From positions 1 to 64,000 of the forward strand of contig JABCZC010000005.1 in NCBI GenBank assembly GCA_013289875.1: a DNA stretch of 64,000 bases. Direction: 5' to 3'. Made by a program: the position numbers and the translations under genes. The DNA comes from Acidobacteriota bacterium. Its GTDB lineage: Bacteria > Acidobacteriota > Terriglobia > Terriglobales > Acidobacteriaceae. Of the stretch, positions 53,892-63,096 are shown piece after piece. Each line of letters starts with the position of its first letter. Within the stretch, counting starts at the first letter, position 1. The notes under the pieces were generated by a model. That model did no database searches, was not told the origin of the DNA, and worked only from the letters and a program-made list of their open reading frames with translations.

Positions 53892-53933
53892 GAGGGATGT
53901 CAAGTTTGCAATTCGGCATCCCTCATACTTTTG
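53892..53933 (+). terminator. Probable terminator after the TonB-dependent receptor
   Basis: GAGGGATG (53892-53899) and CATCCCTC (53917-53924) form an 8-bp stem with a 17-nt loop, followed by ATACTTTT. It starts 15 bp after the receptor stop. The loop is long and the T run short, so termination may be partial, leaving some read-through into the glycosidase genes. Confidence 0.5.
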
Positions 53934-54102
53934 CCCAACTCGTCGTGAACCCTTGGATGGCGGTGGTGAACGCGGGGCGGGAAACCGGATTTATGCGTCC
54001 TGGCTTATTTCTGGTTAGTGAATGGAATCCCCGCGGGTGTAGCATTCGGCAATATTTGAAAAATTCAAGCCGCGTCTTGCGGCATTTTGGAGTACGGTTT
54101 CC

Positions 54103-56637
54103 GTGGCGAATGATGGCGCTGCCCGAATTCTTGGCCTGTCCGGCATCCTCTTGATGACTGGTGCGGCATTTCCGCAAACAACCTTGCAGCCGTTGCCGGC
54201 TTTGCCCGTGTTTCCTCTGCAACCGCAGGAGCAGCTTGTTATCTCGCGTGAGGCTGTGACTTTGCGCCCATTCTCCGTCGTCGGCCCACGGGGAGCGGTT
54301 CTCGGACAGCAGAACGGCGCTTACGAGGTCTGGCTTTTTCCGTGGAAGGTGCTCAGCGACATGCGCATTTCCGCCGAGATCAAGGATTACCCGGTGCCCA
54401 TCGATGTGAATGAGCTCGCATCGTCCATCGATGTGCGGCCGGACTCGACAACGATCACTTTTTCGCATGCCGCTTTCACTGTGCGCGAGATCATCCTCGC
54501 CCCAAGGCGGGTTCCCGCCGGCGCCGGCGCGCTGGTCCTCTACCAGGTAGAAGCTGTGCGCCCCATGACTTTCACCTTCAGCTTTACTCCTATCATGAAG
54601 CGCATGTGGCCCGCGCTCTCCGATGACCGGCCATCGCCGGAGTGGGTCAAGACAGGAAACGCCGGCGGCTTCTACATTCTTCATCTCAATTTTCCCGATC
54701 ACGCTGCAGCCATTGCCATGCCCACCGCCGAAGCCGGCATCCTGCAGCCCTATCAGGAACTCGCCCGGGTGTATCCCCTGCAGTTCGTGCTGCACTTCGA
54801 CCCGGCGCGAGACGCGCACACGCTTTTTCCGATGCTGCTGACTCTCGGGAACACAACGGAGACGTCGACCAAAGAAGCCCTCGCGCAACAACTCTCCCAG
54901 CTCGACAGCTCCTTTCGCTCCCTCTACGAGGAAAATCAGAAATACTATCGCGACTTTCTGGAGTCGCGCATGCGCATCGACACACCCGATCAGAAGCTCA
55001 ACGAGGCCTTCTCCTGGGCTGAAGTTTCGATCGACCAGCTTCGCGTGCAAACCACTCCGAATCATGATGAGGAGGCGCTCGCGGCGGGATTCGTCGGCTC
55101 CGGCGATGCAGCACGTCCTGGCTTCGGCTGGTTCTTCGGCCGCGACGCGCTGTGGTCGCTCTATGCCGTGAACAGCTACGGCAGCTTTGACACCACACGC
55201 AAGGAGATCGAATTTCTGCTTCACCGCCAGAGCCCGGAAGGCAAGATCATGCACGAGTGGTCGCAAACGGCGAACCTCGTCGACTGGAAGAGCCTGCCAT
55301 ACGAGTATGCGTCCGCCGACGCCACCCTCCTGTTTCCCATGGCGATGAATGACTATCTGCGCATCAGTGGAGATCAGGCCTTCATCGCCGCAAATTGGGA
55401 TAGCCTGGCTCGCGCCTGGAACTTCCAATGTACGCACGACACCGATGGCGACGGCATCTACGACAACTCCGAGGGTTCCGGCTGGGTAGAGTCCTGGGTG
55501 CCCAGCATGCCGCATCAGGAGATCTACATGGCTGCCCTCGATGAACAGGCCAGCCTTGCTTTCGCCAATCTGGCGCGCGCCACCGGCCACACCGATCTCG
55601 CCAGTGCTGCAGACGCCCGCGCAGCACGCATTCGCCCGCTGATCGAAAAAGAGTACTTCCGCCCACAGGCAAATTTCTACGCCTTCAGCTGGAACGGCAA
55701 CGGCCAAACAGATGACACGCCTACCATCTTTCCCTCCGTCGCCTGGTGGGACTGGACCTACGCGCTCGACCACAGTCAGTCCATGATGAGCCGCTGGGCT
55801 TCGCCTGAATTTTCTACTGACTGGGGCACCCGCATCCTGAGTGATCACGTCAGCTTCTACGACCCCATTAGTTATCACCAGGGCACTGTTTGGCCGCTCT
55901 ACACCGGATGGGTTTCGGTGGCCGAATATCGCGCCGGACATGCGCTCTCCGCCTACACGCACCTTCGGCAGAACGCCGGACTCACCTGGGCGCAGGATCT
56001 CGGGAACACGACGGAATTGCTTTCCGGCGAGTTCTTTCAGCCTCTGGGACGCAGCACGGCTCACCAGCTCTGGTCGTCGGCGATGGTGATCTCGCCGATC
56101 GTTCGCGGGCTTTTTGGAATCGAATGGAACGCTGCGGCGAACGAATTAAGTGTTACTCCGAGTCTGCCCGCCGACTGGGATCACGCAAAGCTCGCGAACA
56201 TCCCACTTGGCAAAGAGCAGGTCGACCTCAAAATGACACGAGAGGATGGAGTGCTGTCAATCAGGGTGACGGGACCAGCAGCCTCAGACGTTCATCTGAA
56301 GTCACGCACTGCGGGAGCACAGTTTACAAACGGTACATTGCGCATTCCGTTGCCGCCCATCGAAGTAGGAACTACCCAGGATCTTCCTCAGTCCGGCTCC
56401 GTTACGCAAGAGATGAAGATCCTCGACCAGCAGAGCTCAGCACACTCGCTCACGTTGCGGCTGTCCGCGCCGGCGGGGAGCAGCCAGACCGTCTTCCTCC
56501 GTATCAACAACAAGAAGACGACCGTACACGCCACCGGCGTGGAAATTCCGAATGCGAATACGCAACTGCAAAAGTTGCAAATTGAATTTGCCTCGGGCAG
56601 CGGCTATGTCGAAAAAGAGATCTCGTTCAGCTGGTAA
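54103..56637 (+). CDS. Exported six-hairpin glycoside hydrolase (GH15/GH63-like), paralog 1
   Basis: An 844-residue protein. The N-terminus (ILGLSGILLMTGAAF) looks like a signal segment from the GTG at 54103. A beta-rich N-terminal domain of ~280 residues precedes an (alpha/alpha)6 barrel with GFGWFFGRDALWSLYAVNSY, KIMHEWSQTANLVDW and YQLGTVWPLY-type blocks (here SYHQGTVWPLYTGW), as in glucoamylase, trehalase and amylo-alpha-1,6-glucosidase relatives. Asp in FFGRD and Glu in HEWSQ are catalytic candidates. It shares this plan with the next gene. The substrate is unknown. Confidence 0.82.
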   Translation: MANDGAARILGLSGILLMTGAAFPQTTLQPLPALPVFPLQPQEQLVISREAVTLRPFSVVGPRGAVLGQQNGAYEVWLFPWKVLSDMRISAEIKDYPVPIDVNELASSIDVRPDSTTITFSHAAFTVREIILAPRRVPAGAGALVLYQVEAVRPMTFTFSFTPIMKRMWPALSDDRPSPEWVKTGNAGGFYILHLNFPDHAAAIAMPTAEAGILQPYQELARVYPLQFVLHFDPARDAHTLFPMLLTLGNTTETSTKEALAQQLSQLDSSFRSLYEENQKYYRDFLESRMRIDTPDQKLNEAFSWAEVSIDQLRVQTTPNHDEEALAAGFVGSGDAARPGFGWFFGRDALWSLYAVNSYGSFDTTRKEIEFLLHRQSPEGKIMHEWSQTANLVDWKSLPYEYASADATLLFPMAMNDYLRISGDQAFIAANWDSLARAWNFQCTHDTDGDGIYDNSEGSGWVESWVPSMPHQEIYMAALDEQASLAFANLARATGHTDLASAADARAARIRPLIEKEYFRPQANFYAFSWNGNGQTDDTPTIFPSVAWWDWTYALDHSQSMMSRWASPEFSTDWGTRILSDHVSFYDPISYHQGTVWPLYTGWVSVAEYRAGHALSAYTHLRQNAGLTWAQDLGNTTELLSGEFFQPLGRSTAHQLWSSAMVISPIVRGLFGIEWNAAANELSVTPSLPADWDHAKLANIPLGKEQVDLKMTREDGVLSIRVTGPAASDVHLKSRTAGAQFTNGTLRIPLPPIEVGTTQDLPQSGSVTQEMKILDQQSSAHSLTLRLSAPAGSSQTVFLRINNKKTTVHATGVEIPNANTQLQKLQIEFASGSGYVEKEISFSW

Positions 56638-56657
56638 CCAGTCTGAGTTAGAAGGCA

Positions 56658-59312
56658 ATGAATCGAGCGAAAAGAAACCCCCCCGGTAAGCGGTATAAGA
56701 GAAATCGGGTCGTGCAAAACTGCCTGTCCATCGGCCAGGTTTCCTTGTGCATTTGCATCCTCCTCACCTGCTCATTTGCGCAGGAATCAAGACCGAAAGA
56801 GCAATCCAACCTGGAGCAGTCTCTCTCCGATCGGCTTGCGATAAGCACAGACTCGGTCGAACCCATTCGGTTCATTGCGGCCCACGGACGCCGCGCGGTG
56901 ATTATGGGATATCCGGCCACGGGACTTGAGTGTTGGGTATATCCCTTCCAGATCTTCAGCGATTACACAGTCGGGTTCCGGCGAGCGGGCGCAACGACCG
57001 AGTCCGATGGACGCCTTCAGCTCAGGCGCATTATTTATGAGCCGCAGGCCATCACGCGCATTTATATCGGACTCGATTACATGGTCCACGAAAAGCTCTT
57101 TGTACCGCTCGATCAGCCTGGCGTGATCCTCAGCTATGAAGTTGAGGGCAAACCCGTCGATATCCAGATTCACTTCACGCCGGTTCTCAACCTGATGTGG
57201 CCTGCAGCGATGGGAGGGCAATACACAAGGTGGCATCCCGAGCTGTCGGGCTATGTGATTTCCGAACCTTTGCAAAGCGAGTCTGCAGTCGTCGCGTCAC
57301 CTCAGATCGTGGCGCACGACGACACGGTGAATACAACCCTGCGCACCACCAGCGCAATCTCTTTTTCGATCCGCCCTGTCGTAAGCGGAAAAGGCCTGGC
57401 GACTGCCGCCGTCTACGTTGCATTGGGCGCCGGGGATTCGAAGAACGCAGCGGCGACGCTCCGCGAGGTAACCGCTCATCAAACGGATATGGAAGTCCAG
57501 GCTGTCGCGCATTATGCGGAGCTGGAACGCAACGCCCTCCTGATTCGCACCCCTGATGAGGACATAAACCGCGCACTGGCGTGGGCCGAGATCGCTCTCG
57601 ATCAGACGTGGGTCTGCAATCCGCGGATTGGCTGCGGCATCGTCGCGGGCTACGGTCCTTCGCGGGACGCCCGCCGTCCGCAGTACGACTGGTTCTTCGG
57701 AGGCGACGGGCTGGTCGCAACCCATGCTCTGCTGGCTGCCGGGGAATACGCCCGCGCGCGCGAAGAGCTCGAATTCATCATCAAGTATCAGGATCAAAAG
57801 ACGGGGATGGTCTGGCATGAGCTGTCGCAAAGCGCCGGATACATGGACTGGTCCAAGTATCCCTACATGTATGTGCATGTAGATATAAGTTTCGATTATC
57901 TAAACACCGTTGCGCGCTACGTTGCTGCCAGCGGAGATACCGCATTTGCAATCGATCACTGGTCATCGATTGCCGCAGCCTACCGATATTGCCAGGCACT
58001 CATAAACACATCCGACAATCTGCCGCATATTCCCGCAGACAAGGAGGGAGGCAATGAACAGGACAGACCAGACGACGACCTGAGCCTGTCATCGAGTTGG
58101 GTTGCGGTAACGGGCAGCTTTGCCGATCTGGCGACGGTCACAGGACACCCGCAGCTCGTTGACGAAGCCCGTAAAGCGAATCAGCTCGCCAGGGCTGCGA
58201 TTGCCGAGCGCTACTGGGACTCAGCCCATCACTACTTGTTTGAAGGCCACACTCGATCCGGACGCCCTATTTTTGGCTGGAGGAAAGGCCCAGGGCTAGC
58301 AATCACTCAGAACATCTTCTCACCGGAACAAAATGAGGAGCTTCTCAACGAGATTGCGTCTGCCGATTTTCAGGCCGATTGGGGGACACGGGCTGTGGCG
58401 ACCCGCTCTGAGATCTACGATCCTAATTCCTACGGAAAAGGAAGTGTGTGGGCGCTGGGTACAGCCGAAACCGCCACTACATATTGGGAAGAGCATCGTC
58501 CCAATATCGCTTTCGGAGTCTGGAAGGCGATGCTTCCGTGGAACTCTCTCGACTCGATCGGGCATATTCACGAAGTGCTCGCCGGTAACTTCTATCACGA
58601 GGAAGAGGAGTCTGTGCCGGAGCAGACCTGGTCTTCAGCCGGCTTCCTCGATGCGGCTGTCCGCGGTCTCACTGGACTCGACATCCAGGGCACCCGGAAC
58701 AGCCTTCACTTTGCTCCGCATCTTCCCGCGCAGTGGAATCGATTCTCTGTCGAGCATGTCCACCTTCCGAAATCCACGCTTGCCCTTTCGGTCAGTCAAA
58801 GCATCAACGAAGTCGATCTGGATATTCAGAACGAAGGCAGTCCCGCCAGCATCCAGTTTGAACCTCAAATACCACTGGGCGCGCGCATCGTTACCGCCGA
58901 CTTCGATGGCCGCCCGGTAGCTGCGTCTCCCGAGCTATTTCCCGAGGACGAGCACGCGAAGATGGAAATTGAAGCTCGATCCGGCACAAGCCACTGCCAT
59001 GTCCGATTTGCCGGCGGAGTATCCCTGATTCTGACACAGCCGTCGCCACATCTCGGCGACTCCAGCACCGGTTTAAAGTTAACCAAGGTCAATCTGCAGA
59101 ATCAAGTATTGTCCATAGATGCAGACGTAAGCTTAGGCGGGAATGCTGCCTTCCTCATGCAGACCCCCTGGAAGATTGCCACACTCAAGGGTGCAACGAG
59201 CCGCCCACTGTCAGACACGTCTTACGAAATCACAATGCAACGACCTTCTGCACCCGCCGATCGAAATGGCTATGCGCGCGTGAATGCGGAGATCAGCTTC
59301 ACGGAAAAGTGA
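56658..59312 (+). CDS. Exported six-hairpin glycoside hydrolase (GH15/GH63-like), paralog 2
   Basis: An 884-residue protein 20 bp after paralog 1, probably co-transcribed. A positively charged start (NRAKRNPPGKRYKRNR) precedes a hydrophobic segment (IGQVSLCICILLTCSFAQ). The order of domains matches paralog 1: beta-rich N-terminus, then YDWFFGGDGLVATHALLAAG, MVWHELSQSAGYMDW and YGKGSVWALGTAET. Equivalents of FFGxD and HE(W/L)SQ are kept, but the middle diverges, including SDNLPHIPADKEGG. The pair probably acts on related linkages of one glycan. Confidence 0.82.
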   Translation: MNRAKRNPPGKRYKRNRVVQNCLSIGQVSLCICILLTCSFAQESRPKEQSNLEQSLSDRLAISTDSVEPIRFIAAHGRRAVIMGYPATGLECWVYPFQIFSDYTVGFRRAGATTESDGRLQLRRIIYEPQAITRIYIGLDYMVHEKLFVPLDQPGVILSYEVEGKPVDIQIHFTPVLNLMWPAAMGGQYTRWHPELSGYVISEPLQSESAVVASPQIVAHDDTVNTTLRTTSAISFSIRPVVSGKGLATAAVYVALGAGDSKNAAATLREVTAHQTDMEVQAVAHYAELERNALLIRTPDEDINRALAWAEIALDQTWVCNPRIGCGIVAGYGPSRDARRPQYDWFFGGDGLVATHALLAAGEYARAREELEFIIKYQDQKTGMVWHELSQSAGYMDWSKYPYMYVHVDISFDYLNTVARYVAASGDTAFAIDHWSSIAAAYRYCQALINTSDNLPHIPADKEGGNEQDRPDDDLSLSSSWVAVTGSFADLATVTGHPQLVDEARKANQLARAAIAERYWDSAHHYLFEGHTRSGRPIFGWRKGPGLAITQNIFSPEQNEELLNEIASADFQADWGTRAVATRSEIYDPNSYGKGSVWALGTAETATTYWEEHRPNIAFGVWKAMLPWNSLDSIGHIHEVLAGNFYHEEEESVPEQTWSSAGFLDAAVRGLTGLDIQGTRNSLHFAPHLPAQWNRFSVEHVHLPKSTLALSVSQSINEVDLDIQNEGSPASIQFEPQIPLGARIVTADFDGRPVAASPELFPEDEHAKMEIEARSGTSHCHVRFAGGVSLILTQPSPHLGDSSTGLKLTKVNLQNQVLSIDADVSLGGNAAFLMQTPWKIATLKGATSRPLSDTSYEITMQRPSAPADRNGYARVNAEISFTEK

Positions 59313-59487
59313 TCGTGGCCGTGCCGCAGTTAGGAGGTTCGGCTTGTTCAGTCCCGTCGATTGGAACAGGCGGCCTTCAATCGCAGAGATTGGAAAGCGC
59401 CGCAGCTTCGCGCTACGGCGCTTCTGCTTTTCCGCCAGTCCCGAGTATTAGAACCGGGACGACGAGCGACCGGGAATCAAACTCCCT
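59313..59487. other. Gap between convergent glycosidase and PNGase A genes
   Basis: About 175 bp with no gene. GTCCCG (59438-59443) and CGGGAC (59455-59460) form a 6-bp stem, but no T run follows on either strand, so a terminator cannot be claimed. Confidence 0.3.
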
Positions 59488-61239
59488 TTACTCGCGGTTA
59501 TAGCCGTGACCATGATCGTCGTTGCAGCCGTGGCCGTCTGTAACTCCAGTGAGGACGTTGTTCGCCGAAGTCAATATCCGGCTGTAGCAATAACCCTGAG
59601 AGTTATGTGTCGCGTACGATGCCCTGGAACTGGTTCCGGAAAGTCCAGTGAAGTTGAGCGAGCTGTCGTAGTTCTGGGTATCTTGCGCTTTGACTTCTTC
59701 CGACGTGTTCTCGGAGAAATACTCAAAGCCTTCGAAGCTCTTCTTGTCCGTAATGAGAAGCTTCTGGTCAGCGGCGACCGGAATCGTGACGCTGCCATCG
59801 GCATTCTCAACCTGGTTGTAATTGAAGACGAATGGATAGGAGAAAGTCCTTACCTCTTCAGAGACAAACGGCCCTTCGCGTGTCGTGGTCTTGGCGTTTA
59901 CCGTTGTGGACTGCGTCAGATCCTGTACGTCGGTGAGGCCGCCGACATTGAAGGTTTGCGTGCTCAGGAAATTCAGCGACTGGTTCACAGTTGTAACAAC
60001 GCGTCCATGCGAGGTGTTCACGTAGCCGGAGATGACGAACTGGCGGGTTGACCCGACCGTCACTGTGCCGGTCGCGTTGCCGCTGGCGCCGGTCGTTATG
60101 TCTGCCGTCACTGTTGGCGACGGTTGCGCAGACAGATCGTTGCTCAGAATGCCGCCGGTGACCTTGGCCTTCCACGGATCGGTGTAGAGCAACAGGGTTG
60201 AGGTAACCGAGAAACCCTGATCGGCGTTAAAGACGCTCAGTGCGACGGTATGCTGCTGACCATCCGATAGCACCCCGGCAAAGGGCGTCAGATCGACGCG
60301 GTAGGGCTTGAAGTCCAGCGTTTGCACGCCGGGAGTCGGCTCCCACAAATATGGATCGACGCCGCCTGTATACACCCACGGATAGACAGGCGCCACGCCC
60401 GCAGGCTGGCCATCGATGCTCACCTCGGTCTCGCGAAAGCCAGTATTCCCGCAGCTTTCGAGCTCGCTTGCCACATCATTGGGAACACAAAAATACCAGA
60501 ACTCATCATTCGACTGACTCTGCGCAATCACGTCGAGGTATGCCGAGTCGATATTGGTAGGCAGGGTAAGGGTTTTGCTGAGCTGATCGGTAGTAGTGTT
60601 CAGGAACGTGCCGTCGCTGTCGCCTTGCAGGGCGATCACCACATCGGGAACCGTCGGCGCATCGGCGCGTCCGTGTGCCGGATAGAACTCCAGCTGGGCA
60701 TTGGCGTAGATGAGGCCGTTATAGGTGACTCCGTCGGAAACGCCAACAAAATTACCGAGGTTGGCAGCGCCAGTCTGAGCGGTCTTGAACAGCGCGCTCA
60801 GATCTGTCACATCACTCTCCACATGCCAGGACGGACTGAGGGTCGCGCGCGGCTCGGCGGTCGTTCCGAAATAAAGATTCACGCCACCAAGGAAAAACTT
60901 CGCGGTGCGATCAAACTGGCGGCCTGCGGTCACCGTGAAGTCGGCCGAGAAAACGACCTTTGCCCAAGGTCCGGGACAGGCAGCAGGTGGCGTATAGGTG
61001 AAGGACTTGATGTTGAAATCCGCGAATTCCAGGTTTTGGAAGAGCTGCACCGTGCATGGCTTCGTGTGGCTGGGCGTTGTCACAGGGGGCGCCGGGCTTA
61101 CGGGATTGCTTGATCCTATCTGTGGCGTAGAAGGGGCGATGACAACCTGGGCTTGGCCGGGCTTGGCTGCAAAGAGCATGCCTCCGCTGATGGCGAACGC
61201 CGCCAGCACGCGCGGAGAAAAGGATACGATGTTGCGCAT
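59488..61239 (-). CDS. Secreted peptide-N4-(N-acetyl-beta-glucosaminyl)asparagine amidase, PNGase A-type
   Basis: About 583 residues with a signal peptide (VLAAFAISGGMLFAAKPGQA). The PNGase A domain is evident: FTVTAGRQFDRTAKFFLGGV, LYFGTTAEP, WHVESDVTDLSALF, LEFYP, NDEFWYFCVP, FRETEVSIDGQPAGVAPV, YPWVYTGGVDPYLWEP and YRVDLTPFAGVL in the order found in plant enzymes. It would cleave whole N-glycans from asparagine of glycoproteins. The C-terminal ~200 residues (from about KVTGGILSNDL) are less conserved and end Gly/His/Asp-rich. Start at 61239 with GGAGG ~8 bp upstream. From memory, an acid-active bacterial relative (PNGase H+) was described in Terriglobus. Confidence 0.85.
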   Translation of the reverse strand: MRNIVSFSPRVLAAFAISGGMLFAAKPGQAQVVIAPSTPQIGSSNPVSPAPPVTTPSHTKPCTVQLFQNLEFADFNIKSFTYTPPAACPGPWAKVVFSADFTVTAGRQFDRTAKFFLGGVNLYFGTTAEPRATLSPSWHVESDVTDLSALFKTAQTGAANLGNFVGVSDGVTYNGLIYANAQLEFYPAHGRADAPTVPDVVIALQGDSDGTFLNTTTDQLSKTLTLPTNIDSAYLDVIAQSQSNDEFWYFCVPNDVASELESCGNTGFRETEVSIDGQPAGVAPVYPWVYTGGVDPYLWEPTPGVQTLDFKPYRVDLTPFAGVLSDGQQHTVALSVFNADQGFSVTSTLLLYTDPWKAKVTGGILSNDLSAQPSPTVTADITTGASGNATGTVTVGSTRQFVISGYVNTSHGRVVTTVNQSLNFLSTQTFNVGGLTDVQDLTQSTTVNAKTTTREGPFVSEEVRTFSYPFVFNYNQVENADGSVTIPVAADQKLLITDKKSFEGFEYFSENTSEEVKAQDTQNYDSSLNFTGLSGTSSRASYATHNSQGYCYSRILTSANNVLTGVTDGHGCNDDHGHGYNRE

Positions 61240-61390
61240 GGGAAATACCTCCAAAATAAAATACGGGATTCGTTGGTAATTGAAGAACTTCGGAGCATGC
61301 CATTCGATTTTGCGGGTTGGCTACGGCGCTCGGACGGTCCAAGTCTCGGCTTTCCCCATCTTTGGCACTGGCCGCGATGCGACAAACAAT

Positions 61391-62203
61391 TTACACTGTC
61401 ATCACCTCGACTCCCTTCGCCTGCAAGTCAGCCACTACATCCGGCGAAACGCTTTCATCGGTGATCACCAGGTCGATCTCTGTAGCCGGACAGACCAGGG
61501 CCGGGCTAACCATCCCCATTTTGCTGGAATCAGCAACCACCACCACTTGTTTGGCCTGTCGCGCCATGGCGCGGAAGACGACCGCCTCATCCATTTCGAT
61601 CGTGCTGGCGCCCCGCTTGGCATCCATGCCGCAAACGCCAATGAACGCACGGTCCACATGAATCTCGCTCAGAGACTGAATCGCGGCGGGACCGATCAGG
61701 GAGAACGACCCGGCCCACTGCACCACGCCGCCCGTCAGTGACGTCTTAAGTCCCGGCTGATTGCACAGCTCCATCCCGATATTGACGGCGTTGGTAACAA
61801 TGCGCAGGTTCGTCCGGTGGCGAATGCTCCGGGCGATTTGCGTGGTTGTCGTACCGGCGGTGAAGGCGATCGTTTCATGTTCGCGAATCAGGTCGGCGGC
61901 TGCCATCGCGATCCTGCGCTTTTCCTTCACGAAGCGTTCCTCGCGCGTCTGAAAGCCCGCATCGAAGCGGAACGGCACATAGATCTGCGGTCCAAAGAGT
62001 TCTGCTCCGCCATGGGTGCGGCACACCAGTCCCCGTCGTTCCAGTTTCGCCAGGTCACGGCGGATGTTCGGCGCTGACGTTTCCAGCTCCTGAATCAGGT
62101 CTTCAATCGACGCGCTGCCGTGACGCAACAGCATGTGCAAAATCTGATTGGCGCGATCGTCGGTCTTCAATGACATTGTTTGGCTCGCAATCGAATTAGA
62201 CAT
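61391..62203 (-). CDS. DeoR-family transcriptional regulator (sugar-phosphate sensing)
   Basis: A 270-residue DeoR protein. The N-terminal helix-turn-helix is ILHMLLRHGSASIEDLIQEL with the ETSAPNIRRDLAKLERRG block. The C-terminal isomerase-like effector domain has AFTAGTTTTQIAR and LTGGVV, typical of the DeoR sugar-phosphate sensor. It probably represses the neighbouring glycan genes; the effector is unknown. It follows cutC by 21 bp and precedes the PNGase A gene by 151 bp. AGGA lies before the ATG at 62203. Confidence 0.9.
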   Translation of the reverse strand: MSNSIASQTMSLKTDDRANQILHMLLRHGSASIEDLIQELETSAPNIRRDLAKLERRGLVCRTHGGAELFGPQIYVPFRFDAGFQTREERFVKEKRRIAMAAADLIREHETIAFTAGTTTTQIARSIRHRTNLRIVTNAVNIGMELCNQPGLKTSLTGGVVQWAGSFSLIGPAAIQSLSEIHVDRAFIGVCGMDAKRGASTIEMDEAVVFRAMARQAKQVVVVADSSKMGMVSPALVCPATEIDLVITDESVSPDVVADLQAKGVEVMTV

Positions 62204-62224
62204 GTCCTGCCGACAACCCCGTAA

Positions 62225-63010
62225 CTACACATCCTTCAAGGCATTCTGCGCGACCGAGTTCCGCTCGTTGTCGATCCAGTCCAGCTCCTCGCGCAGCGCC
62301 CGCACATCCTCTTCGCGCACCACATACCGCGAATAGTCGCGTTCCATGTCCGTTCCCAGAAACAAGGAATTGCTCCGGTGCCGGACGGGACTTGGAGTGC
62401 TGGTATTCAGACTCGCGTGATATTCCGCCGCTCCCGTTCCTTCCGCAACCATCCGGATATTCTCAGGATTCAGCCCGCCTCCGGCCATGATCGAAATGTG
62501 CCCACGTGTACGGCGTATCGCATCGGAGATATCTTGCATGCCGTCCACCGCGCGCCGCTTCCCGCCGGAAGTCAGCACGCGCTGCGCGCCGCTGGCAATA
62601 ACGCGTTCCAGAGAGTCGGCAAGATCGGCCGACACATCGATCGCGCGATGAAACGTGACCGGCAAAGGTCGTGCCAATTCCACCAGTTCGCGTGTTCGCT
62701 GCACATCTACAAATCCATCTGCATCGAGAATGCCGACCACTACCCCATCGGCGCCGAGCCGTTTCGCGTATCGTATATCGGCCTTCATCACCCCGAATTC
62801 TTCCGCCGCATAGCAGAAGTCGCCACCTCTTGGACGAATCATCACGAAGATGTCGATGCGCACGCGCCTGCGAACCAGTTCAAGAAGTCCCGGACTCGGC
62901 GCAATGCCACCCTCCAGCAGATCGCTGCAAAGCTCAACACGTTGCGCCCCGCCGCGTTCTGCGGCAATCGCGGACTCCACAGAATCAACACAAATTTCAA
63001 GAACAGCCAT
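62225..63010 (-). CDS. cutC: CutC-family TIM-barrel protein
   Basis: About 261 residues. LEICVDSVESAIAAERGGAQ, RVELCSDLLEGGIAPSPGL, VMIRPRGGDFCY and VTFHRAIDVSAD are the conserved CutC blocks. It was originally named a copper-homeostasis protein, but the role is disputed because CutC structures are TIM barrels without a clear transport function. In this position, between two glycan-related genes and a DeoR regulator, an enzymatic role in carbohydrate metabolism is plausible. Start ATG 63010 with AGGGG; TTG 63013 is the alternative. Confidence 0.88.
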   Translation of the reverse strand: MAVLEICVDSVESAIAAERGGAQRVELCSDLLEGGIAPSPGLLELVRRRVRIDIFVMIRPRGGDFCYAAEEFGVMKADIRYAKRLGADGVVVGILDADGFVDVQRTRELVELARPLPVTFHRAIDVSADLADSLERVIASGAQRVLTSGGKRRAVDGMQDISDAIRRTRGHISIMAGGGLNPENIRMVAEGTGAAEYHASLNTSTPSPVRHRSNSLFLGTDMERDYSRYVVREEDVRALREELDWIDNERNSVAQNALKDV

Positions 63011-63096
63011 CAAACCCCTGTCATCCCGGACCGGAAAGGAATGTTCCTCGTCAATCTTCCTCGCAACGGAGGGATCTGCGTTTTCCTCTAATCGTC

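Noticed and set aside
53923-56064. A 713-codon open frame on the minus strand
   Set aside because: It lies entirely opposite the glycosidase at 54103-56637, has no recognisable domain and an Arg/Gly/Val-skewed composition typical of antisense frames in GC-rich genes.
59438-59460. Terminator between the convergent glycosidase and PNGase A genes
   Set aside because: The 6-bp stem has no T run on either strand.
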